Assembly (NCBI GenBank): GCA_012295275.1
Contig: CM022671.1
Location: 16,686,956-16,750,955, forward strand
Direction of reading: 5' to 3'
DNA from: Chrysomallon squamiferum
Lineage: Eukaryota > Mollusca > Gastropoda > Neomphalida > Peltospiridae
DNA: 64,000 nt
In this document: in pieces, positions 26,601 through 40,100 of the stretch
Position numbering within the stretch: position 1 is the first letter of the stretch
How the letters are laid out: each line of letters starts with the position of its first letter
Position numbers and translations under genes: made by a program
Notes under the pieces: model-generated
What the model saw: the letters and a program-made list of their open reading frames with translations, nothing else
The model's database searches: none
Told to the model about the DNA's origin: nothing

Positions 26601-27189
26601 TTTTTTTTTCGTATCCATTTTTAAATATAATCTATACTGATATGTATTTACCTTAAATAAATTCTGACACAAAGTAATGTAATAAATTAAAGGAAAATAT
26701 GGTTTCAAATATTTCTCTTAGCCCTCATATTTATAGTATCAGGCTAATTTGTTTTACATAAATATTATGTTACTTATTTAAATACCAAGTCTTTTTCATT
26801 ACATTAACACATAATTATGTTTTGGATGATTGTTTTTGCACAGGAAATGCAACAGTGATCGATTTGAAAAAACATCCATGTACAAGGTAATAAATTTGTT
26901 TCTCAATTTACCTATTTCTAAATAGTTCACATAATTTAATTTTGATGTTTGTTTGGACTGTTTCTCTAAACAAGAGATGGAAATTATTTATTTTTAAAGA
27001 TTAAATAAGTTACACATGATAGTTTGTTTTATATAGCAAATGTTTTAGATGTAAAGGGAAGATTTTAAACACATTGCCTACATCTATTTGTTACAGGAAA
27101 AAGCTGGTCCTAAACTGGAATCTGAAATACTGTGTCTCAGAGGAGATGAAATCAAATTTCTGAACAGTCTACAAGAGAATGTGTTTTGA
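17796..27189 (+). CDS. MCM10: Minichromosome maintenance 10 (MCM10), replication initiation factor
   Basis: Exons: 17732-17802 (ATG at 17796), 18236-18326, 18767-19018, 19444-19560, 20297-20396, 20675-20837, 21091-21249, 21586-21713, 22065-22141, 22689-22770, 23137-23310, 23642-23721, 24113-24342, 24748-24859, 25128-25267, 25790-25903, 26184-26332, 26844-26886, 27097-27189; about 770 aa. MCM10 binds DNA, the CMG helicase and polymerase alpha at origins. Residues below are counted from the second-exon ATG. The OB-fold (about 187-290: WVTIGVVVHKL, YTIWKLSDLDD, SFFLFGQVYKEHWKT, GTVVGL) is followed by the CCCH finger C320-x9-C330-x11-C342-x2-H345 and a C-terminal Cys-rich domain (CQYTAF, FFMCKDCKTRT, ACKKCNSDRF) ending near FLNSLQENVF. 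Oddities: the frame entering the second exon meets a stop after DEYSLEELDSFP, so translation may instead start at ATG 18236; and the join 22141/22689 needs a GC donor. A 3' UTR intron (27209 to about 27555) begins 19 bases after the stop, and AATAAA is at 27604-27609. Confidence 0.93.
20601..20640. repeat. GT dinucleotide run
   Basis: About 19 GT units lie 35 bases upstream of the MCM10 exon at 20675-20837 and form part of the pyrimidine-poor sequence before its acceptor. Confidence 0.9.
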
Positions 27190-29261
27190 ACTGGAGTTAA
27201 TTTTACAGGTAAAAAAGTTTTTGTTCTTTATTTTTGTCGTTGCAGTTTTTTAAAATGTAAATGCCAGCATACATTTAGTAACAAATACATCAAATATGAT
27301 ATTTCTTTGTTATTAAGAGTAGTATCTTTAATAATCTACCAATGCTGTAGGTGTTTATTGAATTCATCCAAACAGGTTTTTAATAATGGAAATAAGAAAA
27401 ATATATGTTAAGTCTAAAATTTTAAGCTTCACTAAATAGATTATTAATTTCAGTTTAGAATTTAGAAACTATTTAATTTATTTAAATGTTATTTGTATTG
27501 AATGGATGATTTAGCTAAAACATTTTAGATTTTTTTCTTCTTTTTTTTCAAACAGACTTTGTGGACACGTGTTCCTGGCTCTTGATTGCAGAAGAAAGTA
27601 TAAAATAAACATTTGAAGAATGAATTTAGTGGATGTTTATTTTACCAATTAAAAATATCTTTTTATTTTCAGACTGTGTATATGTAGTTTGAAGATATCA
27701 TGTCTAATAAAGATATCATGAATTTTAAACTTACAGAATGTTTATGAAAACAGTTATTTGTGAGAGATTTCATTTTATTACATGTTTATTGTGGATGGAT
27801 TTTACATATATAAAATTATACAGTTGTACATGTGAAAGTAATGAAAGAATAAATTATATATACATTTACTTCCGTTGTTTTGTTTATGATATTTCATTAA
27901 TGTTATTGCCATAATATTTTTTCTTTGCAACTTGGTGAAGCAAGAATTCTTTTTAGTTTTAATTTTTATGTATCATTGTTTAATTTTATTTTTTTAGAGA
28001 TGCATAGCAAAACAGTTACTTTTAAGCAAAGTTGTTGTCAAAGTTTGGTTATAAATTAAAAGCATGTATGTATGAAATGTGTGTGTGTGTATAAAAAGTG
28101 GGGAGATGGACAACTTCTCAAAAATTAAGCAGGTATAAATTTTAAATATTTAATATTTAAAAGTCTCTAATAGGCCTCTTATTCAACAAAACAGATTTTG
28201 CAGACTAATTCCTTTAAATAAGAAGCTAAAATATGAATTTTGTAGAACAGTGGCTACTGTCTGTAATTCAGCCAGTGCTAATTATGTCACCATGGTTGGT
28301 GGATGCATGTTTATACCCATACCATTCTGTGCGTCTTTGTGTTTACCATTTAATGAATTATCATTATTATTATTACTATTATTATCATTATTATTACTAT
28401 TATTATATTACTATTATTATTATTATTATTATCAACATTATTATTAATAAAAAATTTCACAACATCAGAAGTAACAAGATACATTTATATAAAATTATCT
28501 TGGGTTTATAACATTGCAGTGCCTTCTGCTTGTCAGCAAAACTTTGCTTTATTAAAACAATTTTTCTTCTTTGTTATTATTTCTTTATTTTGTATTTATT
28601 ATTATTATCATTTAATTTTTATTATTTATTATTTTCATTTTTACTTAATTATAATTATTTATTTTAAATATTTTATATAAAATTAAAACTACCGGTATGA
28701 AATACTAAAATATAATTTTTGAAGATTCCAGTGAACTGGACATTTGGGATCAATGAAGTGTCCTTTGCTGTTAATGTATCTACAATATCCATGTTTGTCT
28801 CTGTGAGTGTATATGTATGTGTTTGAGGGAGGGCATCGTTTTCTTTGATGTGGTATTTTTAAACGGCCTATTTTATATAATTCAGTAAAATAATTTCTCG
28901 GAATGTTTGTGCTATTATGGCTATTAAACAATAAATAAGGGGGTTATTTGTAAAATGAAAGAAGACAGGTTTAAATTTTAAAAATCTATTCAGCATAATT
29001 GACCGTTTTTGTTTTTTTTACAATCATTTTCAAATATTCTGTTATTCTTTTTACCTATTTCCTTTTTTTGTTTTATTTTTGAATTTTCATTTACATGGGG
29101 CAGATCCTGCTTTTGTGATGAATCTAGGGAATTAAGTCCCAGAAAAAAAAAAAAAAAAAAAAAACCAGGAAAAAAGTCACAATTTTTAATTAAGAAATAT
29201 ATTAGCAGTGAAAAATAGATCAAACACATTTTTGCAGAGATTTTGTTAATGTTCTTTGGTT

Positions 29262-29489
29262 TTAATGTTGGTGGTTTTGGCAGATGTTCCACCCAATACC
29301 TCGAAGAATATCTGGCCTGGCAGCTTGATCTTTCATACAGTTGCATATTTTGACATGGGTCTGATCACAGGGCTCTTCTGGGTGTTTTGTCTGTAAGTCT
29401 ATTACCACAGAACCTTGACAATTACCACTAGATCTTTTGATGCATTTCCACCACAACTTTGTTTTGCGAATTGTATGTTTAGTGTACAT
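29262..29489 (-). pseudogene. Possible FLYWCH-type zinc-finger fragment
   Basis: The 75-residue frame contains KLWWKCIKRSSGNCQGSVVI followed by a His about 20 residues on. This resembles the FLYWCH pattern, in which an aromatic core leads to Cys-x(n)-Cys and then a His pair; only one clear His is seen here. FLYWCH fingers occur in host proteins and in Mutator-like transposons. No other part of such a gene is recognisable around it, so a transposon or retrocopy relic is as likely as a real exon. Confidence 0.35.
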
Positions 29490-31194
29490 GAACCCCTCAT
29501 ATCATATTTTGTTACCACCCTTATTGCTATGAATAACTTTCATATTAAACACTTCTGATACTACAGCAAGCTGGAGAATATATAGTGAAACACATTTTAA
29601 ACTGGGACATTTTATAAATTATTTACAATAGGAAGCCCTTAGTTTAAATCTGTCCTAATCAGTAAGGTAAACCCAAGCTAGTGCCAATATAAAGCCCCTT
29701 TCTTTAATCTAGCCTAATCAATACACTTAAGAATTACCCCATGCATACTATGATGCCACATTCAAAACGCTACAAACCCATACATTTAGTGACTTTTTTT
29801 CCAGTCACTGTCCGAACACCCTGGATCCTACCCTCTAAATTCATCCCAGATTATCTATTTTTAAGAAATTCACCCTAACAAAATAAACTGATGCTTGATA
29901 TCATTCTTCTTTTAAATATAATAAATTAGCGTAAGATTTCGAAGTAGGGATTCGCCGTTGCTTAAAAAAAAAAAAAAAAAAAAAATGATAGCGAGCACCC
30001 CTAGCATTGCTAATTATAGAGAAAGCTAAAAACGCCTAGCAGGAAATAAAATGATTCATTTATGTCCATTGCAAAAACATAATAATTGACATGAAACTAT
30101 ATCTTAATTATTTTGGACTTGTTATTTGGACGAATAATTCCATAGTTTATATAACTCTGTTTCTGTTGACGTTCCTTGCTTGTATTTTACAGTTGTTTCG
30201 ATTGTGGTCGGTAATCAATTGGACCTTGAATAGTTTGTAAACGTCGCACTTTTCGTGTACGAACACGTATTTATCTTGAAATGGTAGTATATTATGACTG
30301 AAAAAATACGTTTTCTTGAGCATTCGGTATATTATAGGTAGGTTGATAGCTATACACCATTAAATTTAATTATTCTAACATTTGTTGTGACATACGTCTC
30401 ACGGTTATAACTTTAGGTTACTTAGGTAATCCACCGCCTGTGGCACAGGCTCTGTCCCATATTTATTCGAGCGAGCGGGAACATGCATTAATATTAATAG
30501 TAGTAATAATAAACCATTCCCAGCACAATAAATTAAATATGAATAATAAAATAAACAACAACTAACAAACGTCTCTTTTTCAAAATGTTTAATGTCTATA
30601 TAACATTGTTACGATTGTAATTAAATAAATTTCTAAACGATAGGACATTTTTAGATTGACATTGCTTAGTAAGGATAAAAAACATGACGACATATTTTAT
30701 GATTTTGGTAACTTTTAAAGAATTAAATATATTAAACTGTGTGTGTATGTATGTTGTTAACTACGCAGTTGAAGTTACAGTTTGTAAAAGTATTCATGCC
30801 TTGGTTTATAATGTTGTGTTTGTTATATGGGTATTGCTAACAAAAGGACTGCAAATAACAGTAACACTCATAATAGTATTATTAATACCTACAGTAATTT
30901 ACACATAAAGGTACTGAATCAAGCTTGGGACTGGAGGTGCTCCAGATTTCTCGATTTGCCAGATTTCTAGATACATATTTCTTTTTTAATCCATTAAAAA
31001 ATCTTAAGTTACCTGTAGAAAATATGATCTATAATAAATAGGATGAAAATTAAACAAAGAAAAGAAAGAACATAATTTTATTTAAACGATATCTGTACAA
31101 ATTAATACACTTCTTAAAACACTTAAATTTCTTACAACATTATTTTGATATTATATATATCAGATGAAAATTAAATAAAAATAAAAAAACATAA

Positions 31195-31446
31195 GGGTCA
31201 TTCCGTGTCAAAATCACCCAATGGGTTAAACCCGACTGTCTCAGATTTTTATGAAACTTGGTATACTTGTTGACTGGGATCCCACAGCACTAATCTGAAT
31301 AATTAGGCCAATTGGACCAGTGGTGTGGGCATGATCACCAACCTTTGAACCCTCATAGCTCAGGAACTCCTGGGCCAATCTTCATAAAATTGGTATTGTT
31401 GAAAAGGCAATGTGACAAGGATTCCAAATCTGCCATGGAATGACCC
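31195..31446. mobile_element. MITE-like element, 252 bp, ends GGGTCATTCC / GGAATGACCC
   Basis: The ends are inverted repeats (GGGTCATTCCGTG and CATGGAATGACCC, 12 of 13 matching). Both flanks carry ATAA, a possible target-site duplication. There is no transposase frame, so it would depend on an element elsewhere. It resembles the 60500-60750 element at its outermost bases. Confidence 0.75.
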
Positions 31447-31877
31447 ATAATTTAATTTAACAGGTATAATGACTTCTGTGAGAGATTTATCTCTACATAG
31501 CAACAGTTTCACTTAAACCATTCATGTACATCATGGAAATGTCTAACTCAGAGAGTGGTGACTTACAGTGTGACTAATTTAAAAGTAGTCATTTAATAAT
31601 AATAATAATAAATAAATAAATAATTACCAGTTTCTGGATTTTCCAGATTTGTGGATGCTGGATAAAAGGTTTGGTACCTGTATTTAACTGTTTCTTAAAA
31701 TGTTTTCACCATGAAGCATAGTTTCACTATTAAGAAATATTAAAAGAAACACATAATCAAAAATTATAATAGTACTGACAGTGATTATTAGGGCCTTTTC
31801 TACATTTGGTATATTCTTTCAAAAACAATTCATTTATATATTTTTTTTTAATTTCATGTTAATAAAAGTTTGCAGAC

Positions 31878-34145
31878 ATGAGGAAGATAAGATTGTCAGA
31901 GTCAGATTTTGAACTTTTTGAGGAGGAGCTGTCATCAGATGAATTTGCTTTCTTCAGCAAGCACAAAGAAACTTTCTGCTGTATGATTAAAGATCAGGTA
32001 CAGATTTTGTGATAAAATTAGGCACCAGGGTTGAGTTCAGTTACAATTATCTATTAGAATTCAACGAATGAATATTCTGTTCAGTTTTAATTATTTATTA
32101 CAATTCCATGAGTGGATTAAGTTCAGTTATAATTGTCTATTACAATTCCATGAATAGATTGAGTTCAGTTGTGGTTGTCTATTACAATTCCAGGAGTGAA
32201 TTGAGTTGAGTTGTAATTGTCTATTACAATTTCATGAGTGGATTGAGTTCAGTTACACTTACTTATTACAATTACATGATTGAACTGTGTTCACTTATAA
32301 TTATTTTGCTTTCCAAAATTCATTTATATACAACTACACTTGCTACCAAATACTGTAAATCATAAAAGGATTCCATTGTTTAAAAATAGAATATAAATAA
32401 TGCAAGTAAAGTGAACATCTCATTTTAATAAAGAATGTGATAAAAGTATATAAAATTGTGACACATTTTTTGTTTGATGCATTTGGACAAGGTGTTACCA
32501 ACAAAGCGTAGCTAATAAGAAAATACTGCATTTAGAGTCTTTTGGCATTTAAGTCAATTCATTATATTATTATTGTTGTAATTTTTTTTTTTTTTTTTTT
32601 TTCATTTCAGGGAAGAACATTTTGGACAAGATTTATAGTAGTGTTCCGGAGTTACACTGTCCGTCATGGGATTGTTAGAGACATGCCTTGTGAATCACTT
32701 AAAATCCGTGCCATGCTGGACCACGCCTTCACTGTTATACAGGACAACATTGTGGATGGTACATACACTGCAGTTTTCTAAAGTTTCATTTATGTATTGA
32801 ATTTATGTATTGAAAGTAATTTTTGTTTAAGAATCTCTGTTACATTATAAATATTATTTCATTTTTGTGTGAGCTGTCTTCTAAATTTTCAGTTACAAAT
32901 ATTGCACTGAAAATATTTTCATGGAAGGATAGTTGTTAGCATATAAATGTAATTAAAAATATTATTTCACTTTGTTCAGTGCCATATTTTAAATTTTCTT
33001 TTCCTGAGTGTATTAATATTACACTGAAAATATGTTTTAGGATTTAATTGACAAAAATTGAATTTATTCCGTAATTTCTGTATTTTTTTTAACCTTTGTT
33101 TTCTGTTTCTTTTTCAGCCAAATTAAACGCATCACGTGCCTTTATAAACAAAATTGCTGTCCTAGCTCTGAATAAAGACAAGTTTCATTACCTGGATTCA
33201 CGATCATTCAGTGAGTTGTTACTGTGCACACACTATTAACTGAATAAACAAACATTATACATGTTTCATTATGATTATGTGAATATTTGTAATTCACATT
33301 TTTTATTTTGATATCTATTCTGTTTTGATGTGTTTCATGCTTTGATGAATCTCCATAAGTTTTCAAGCTCAGTTTTCAGGGCACCATGTTTAAAATTGAA
33401 TAAAAAAGTTAATAATATGTGATCTTTTTTTCTCTATTTCATTACAGCAAAAGATCCTTTTTACAACAAAGAAACAAGGTTGGTGACACATCTCAATTAT
33501 TTTGAGTAGAGACTAAAGGAGTTTCATATACCGTATATATTTGTGTACAAGGCGACCTTATATATAAGTCGATGTGTATTTTAAGACCAAAAATTGCGTC
33601 ATTTTAGGTATAACTTGTGTATAAGTCGACTGTAGATTCCAGGCACCGTCACTTTGTTTTCGATTTGTCGGTAGTGGATATTAATGACGATTGCAATATT
33701 ATTTCACCAAATTCTTTACAATTACACAAGTGAGTTTTGTTTATGACATTAGGACCGATATTTAGAGCAATTTGGCAGAGAAGTCTGCATTCCTAGATCA
33801 TTGCAAGATGCCGTAAGGCATAACGCCGTACTGACGTTTTTTTCGCTTTAAAATGTATTTATATGTCATTAAACGGAAGAATATCATGTTTTACATTCAT
33901 ATTTGGTTTTGTTATTTAATTTTTCAAAAATTTTTATACGATAAAATTATATTTTTGAAAAGCTGAAAGACCGCGATTATTTTAGATGCATCCCGTAGCA
34001 AAAAATAGTCAAAATGGCGACTCTCCAGCAACAGCTACAAAAGCATTACCTATGTATAAGTCGACCCCCAAAATATTACCTTAATATAGTCTCCCAAAAA
34101 TTCGACTTATACACAAGTATATACGGTATTTCTAATGAAAATCAT

Positions 34146-34197
<52 letters not shown>

Positions 34198-37100
34198 TAA
34201 TTGCATTACAACTAAAACACAAAGTAATAAAATAAGGTTGCAGTTGAATATTATAGTTAATGTACAGAACCAACACCCCCCCAAAATAAACAAACAACAA
34301 CAAAAAGCAAATAAAATCTAATTTTCTTTAGTAGTTTAATTATTTTCATCAATTTAAGTAAACTGTATTTTTTGCAGGGATGTCTTTAGACTTCTTTTTG
34401 GCCCACCAGATCACAAAGTATCTTACATTCAGGTTTGTCTAAATATATTTATATATAACCATGAACTGTTTATAATTTATACTACATAGTTTATCTTGAG
34501 GTGAATGCTTAGAACATGAATTGAATTAAACAAACCTGGTTAGACATCAAAATGTAATGGGTCACATGATCATTATTCACCATGTATTGTTGGACTATTT
34601 CTCAGTCCAATCAGCATTGTGACTAGTTTGACAAAGAACTGAAAGCTTTCCTGTTTAGAGAGAAACTATAAAAAAAAAAAATTTGCTTTTATTAATATAT
34701 TAATTATTAAGAATGTTCACAATGTTTTCTGACTCATGTATGGAATCCAGTGATTTGATGTCTAATAAATGTTGATATTTATTCTTCTGTTGTTTAAAAA
34801 AAAAAAAAAAAAAAAATGTTTTACTTGATTCAGGTTTATGTTCTGACTCCTGTTTATCTTCGATTTGGTGGTTCACTGTGCCGATGTTTGATGAAGTGGA
34901 TCAATGCTGAAGAGCAGGATCCTTCTGATGACAGTTACTGGACACCACCAGCACCTGACAAAAAGCATTCAGAGAAAATGAACATTTTGTGTATGAATTG
35001 CATAGAAGAATGTGGAAACCTGTATATACAAGAAAAGATATCTGGTAGTAAACAAGGCCCTCAGTTTTTTAAATTATGGACATTAGGAGATCCCCGATTC
35101 AATGATAGTTCTAATCCCCTGTATAATCCAAATGCCGATAAAGATTCTGATTGGAGACATGATTGTGAGATGGAAGATTTTCAAGAGTTTGTAAGATATG
35201 TGAAAAAAAAGTATGGAAGTGAAGCCGATCAGTGCTCTGAATGTGCACATCTTCAAAATGAAAACCAGGCAACGAAAAATAAGAAGAAGAAAAAGAAGAA
35301 GAAGAAGAAAATATCTGATGTTGTTACAGAAGTTGATAGTGTTGAATTTGGTTGTTCAGAGAAGCCTTCAGTGGCTGTAATGCCAGATGTTGTTTATGCT
35401 GAAAATCAGGCTGGAAGAAAAGAGACAAGCTACTGGCCATTTTCAAAGAATGCAACAAGAAGAGAATCTGTTATATACAACAAGAAAAGTGGCCACACAG
35501 ATTCCACTGAAAGCTACAAAGTAGTGCACATTGAAGATAAAGAAACAAAGTGTTCAGAAACAACAATCATCTTTGCTGATTATCAGGTAAATACAAACAC
35601 AGCTAATATAAATAAAGATTTTCTTGTATACTACATCACAACATAGGCCTATTGGTAATCGACTTTTAAACTTTTATATTAATATACATATATGGTTAAT
35701 TTCATTTACTTGATCAAGTTTATTAAAAATACTATGAAAAATTAAAACATCATTTTTGAGATTCAAAATTGAATATGAAAACAATAGTGAAATTTTTCAG
35801 TATTTTGTGTAATTAAAAAAAAATTTCTTGTGTTTGAAATTATCAGGAGATTTATAAATTAAATAAGCTAACACTGTAACAGGCATATTTTAATATTAAT
35901 ATGCATATTTAAACTGCAGAGTAAAAGTAAAATAGATTACAAAGAGCCTGAGTATATGACACCAGCCTTTCTGAAGTACTTGATACCAGAAATGCCTTAC
36001 AAACTGGAACTGTGGCAAGGATCTGAGTCTGTCATTGCTGTTCTTAACTATGAGTCTGAGGAAAAGTTTACTGTAACAACTCCAACTAATTTCAACCTCA
36101 AAGTGATTGCATCCAACAAATCGACAATCATTTCCATAATGTATCAGTGTGAGTTATTTTTATCACAAGCATATACATTTATGAAAGATGCCCATATGGC
36201 ATTATATGTATTGATTTTTTGAACATTTATTTTTTTAAATTTAGAAGAATATAAAATAGCAATCTATATTTTTAGAACAGGCTATTGTGTTTTGATGGTT
36301 TTGTCTCATTTGGGCTGTTCCTTCTTTTGGTGTATTAATAAATGTATATTTCTGCTTCAGTTCAATATGTTAAATGAATAATTATGAACTGAAGTGAAAT
36401 GCGTTATTTAATAACAAAAAAAAAAAAATGATACTATCAACTTAAATTATCCAAACTGTAAACACTGATTTGTCTAGAAAAGACATATTTGATAATACCA
36501 GCCTAAATTATTATATTCTGTAAACATAGGTTTTACTAGAAAAGAATATAATTTTATGTTATTTGTAGTACTGCAGTATGTTGGCAAACGAAAGAAACGG
36601 CTTTGTCCAGGATGGACAATGGAAGTTGACGATGTTCTGATGTGTGTAACGCTTAAGGAAAATCCACAACAGGATAATCTTAGAATCTGTATACAGAAAG
36701 GATTTCATCCCAAAGAATATCTGGATAATGAGAGAGAAATATTCAGAGTAAGATCAATGAAAAAATTACTTAATTACACATCTGTGTAGTGAAGAATTTG
36801 TTGACATTGCTTTAGCCTTTAAAAGAAACAGTTGAATTATAGTGTTAGTGATTGTGACATGGATGTTAAAGTTATTGGGGTTTTATTTTAACTTTTCTAA
36901 ACTTGCCTGATTATATAAAACTTAAGCAGTAACACCATTTTGATATAACATTTTTATATTTTGAATTTATTATCTTGTATACCTATATGATAGTTGTCCT
37001 TCTCTCTCGTGCATGTGAGGGGTGACCTAAATGATTTAGCCTGTATCAATTTAAAAAAAAAAGGTCCAAAAGTCAAAGAATTAACATGCAACACTACCTC

Positions 37101-40100
37101 ACATTTTCAATTATTAACAGTTAAGTGTCAGATGTCTTTTTGCATTATGATGATATGCGAAGAATCCCATTTCTGTCGCTTGGTGACTACTCCATAATTG
37201 GCAGTCAAATTTTAAATATGTGTCTGTGTGTAAATTGTAAAATTAAATTAGCAACTAATTAGGCTCAGGCTGGGCAAAGTGTTGAATACAAGACCTAACA
37301 TGCCTTTAGCCTGGCCAGTAGTCAAAGGACAATCAATTTGATTCCAATATTTCATTCTACTAGTACTAAAATGATTGTTTTTATTGATGTTTTAGATTGA
37401 AATTCAATCATAAATAAATAAATAAAAGAACTAAAAGTTGCAATGTTTTGAAAGAAACTGGCATTTTTATCCCCTCTTCTTGGCACAGATTAAACTAACA
37501 ACATTTTAAGAATACTATACCACATATTTGACTTTATTTTTGTGGATTAAAATATTATTTTATTTATTATTTTTCCAGGTACAAGACACACCTGAAAATG
37601 ATGATGTGAAGATTACTTCAGTAGGAGATTGGCATGCAGAAAAAGAAAGGAAGAAAGTATGAACAGTTAGCAATTTTATTACATATTAATGATGAAATAA
37701 TAAATTGGTTTTCAGCTTTTTGTATTTAACTGATGCAACAAAAACAAAAAAAAAAAAAAAAAAAACAGTTAAAATCATTACAGAGTCAACATTTCATCCA
37801 TATTATAAGTTTAAAAGTAAAGTGATAAGAATATTTTAATTTTGATTCTTTTTTGAACTTTTAACAATGCTCAGAATCTTTGCTATCAGTAAATGTTGCT
37901 TTTTGTTATCATTTATATAATTAGTTTGGAAGAATAAATCAAATGTTCAGCTATAAAATTATGTTTTGTTTGAATAACAATTTTTTAACAAAACGTCTGT
38001 TTCCCCAAACAGAATGAAAACATCAACCAGTACCCAAAATATTGTGTACTTACTTCTAATTTATTGACATTTAACATTCACTAATAGGGTACTGTCTGAT
38101 AACTTAAAAATTTCAGTGTTTTTGTTTGCGTTATATATATTTGAAGTTGATGCATAACATAATTAATTGATGTCATTCTAACAGAAGTCGACCATGAATG
38201 ATCTGGTTAAAGCTGTAGCAGACATCAGTGATGGAATTGAAGTAAGTAAATTTTTGTCCTCTTTTGAGTTGCACAAAGATATATAATACACCTGTAAATA
38301 AAAAAAGATTATTTGAGTCTCATGTTAAAAGTGATGCATTTGAAATAAATAATTTCAGATTTCAGAATGGTAGTAATATAGCAAACACAGTTAACAGAAT
38401 GTTAACGAAAACATTTATTAATTATAAATAATAAAAATAAGTGCTGAGGGTTGGGGTAATTACTATAAACAGTATTTTAGTGGGATAACTAATAAATGTA
38501 AATAGTCAGCTTGGCTTAATTCCAAAGAAAATGGTCAATAAAAGAAATGATTTTAAACATCATTGACTTTCACAATGTTTCATTCAGTGTCAGTTTTTAG
38601 GATTGTAAAATGTATTTAAAAAAAATATATATGTATATAAAATATTAAAAAAAATAAAATAAAGACATCTTGGTTGAATTTGTCTAATAGTCATGTAAAT
38701 CCTATAACACATTTTTTGTTTTAACAGTATCGTTTGGAAGACACTGTAATTATGAAGAATGGAACAGTAGTTCACTTGAAGCCTGGAAAACCTCCAGTTA
38801 TTGACATCAGGTAAACAAATTTTAAAATGTTTTTGTTCATAACAGATAGGTTATACGTTTTAATCAACAAGGTTTATTTCTAAAGTGTTGTTTCTGCTGT
38901 AATCATTAATTAATCAAGTTATACAAAAAGAAAATATTTATTGTGTTGGAAGAAACTTTTGTGGCATGTGACTTCCTTTCATAAGTAACCGAAATATGTG
39001 AGATATGCACACACATATTCTGAAAGGTGAACTTTTTTGTTCCAGCTCAATATTTACAACAATTTTATATTTACATAATAATAATAATAATAGTAATAAT
39101 AGTAATAGTAATAGTAATAGTAATAGTAATAGTAATAGTAATAATAATAGTAATAATAATAATAATTAATAATAATAAGGTAAAAAAAAAAAAAAATATG
39201 GTGCCATTAAAAGAGAAATAAAGCAAACCAATGTATTTTATGACTGAACTACAGAGAACTCTGGCATGTGTGTGTGTTCATGCAAGTATTCATTTTCATT
39301 TGTTTCCAATTTTCTAAAATAACATTTAGTTGTGTTGGGATTTTTTCAGAGCCTGTTCAGACAACGATAAACAAAGATTAAATGTCAATGATTTGAAGTC
39401 AGTAAGTTGTTATTCTGTATTATCTTGTTTACACTGTCAAAAATAATCAACTAAATTATTTAATTATCATTTAGAAAGCCTGTTTCTTTCTTATATGCAA
39501 AAACAAGACAAAAACTGAGGTGAAAATGAACTGAAGTGGATATTAATTGTGTGAGCAACTTATTGCAGTAACTATCTTACATACATCTTCTTTGGTTTTT
39601 GTTAATAATAGATTCACCGGGTTAGCACAAGTACAACTTTAGATTTATACATTAATGCGGTCAGTTTCACAGTGTAATGAAATGAAAGTGTTGACTGTAA
39701 GAAAAACAGAATAAAGTATAATACAAATTAACACTGAAGGAAATAAATGTTATCCTTCTACATAAAACGTTTTTATTTGAAATCACCAATACAACTATCA
39801 GTATAATAATATGTGTTTGTGTTAAATTTTATTACAGATCACCATTACCTCTGTATTAATTAATCACGAAGTAACTCTTAATATTTATTACAAATCATTG
39901 ATACAACTGTAATGATTAACATAATAATGAATTAATTTTTATTACAAATCATTGATAAAGCTGCATTACTTAACATAATCTTAAAGCAACTATTATTTGT
40001 TATTGCAAATAACCAATACAGCTGAATTAATTAACATAATCATGAAGTAACTCACATTTATATTACAAATTGCCAATGCAATTGTATTAATTAATATAAT

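Larger units (their letters stand above)
27190..31877. other. Intergenic region between MCM10 and the MYND-finger gene
   Basis: It begins with the MCM10 3' UTR, up to about 27630 or, with a second signal near 27849, somewhat further. It also holds an ATT-rich block (28359-28443), a poly-A tract at 29142-29163, a possible FLYWCH-like fragment (29262-29489, minus) and a 252-bp MITE (31195-31446). The segment 30120-30490 is less A+T-rich and may contain the promoter and non-coding first exon of the next gene; the AG before the coding exon at 31876 implies such an upstream exon. Confidence 0.5.

Noticed and set aside
28233-28511. Frame with Tyr/Ile runs
   Set aside because: Mostly a translation of an ATT microsatellite.
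35956-36222. Reading the frame past 36148 to a stop at 36222
   Set aside because: The donor at 36149 (T then GTGAGT) and the in-phase next exon at 36569 show that the exon ends there.
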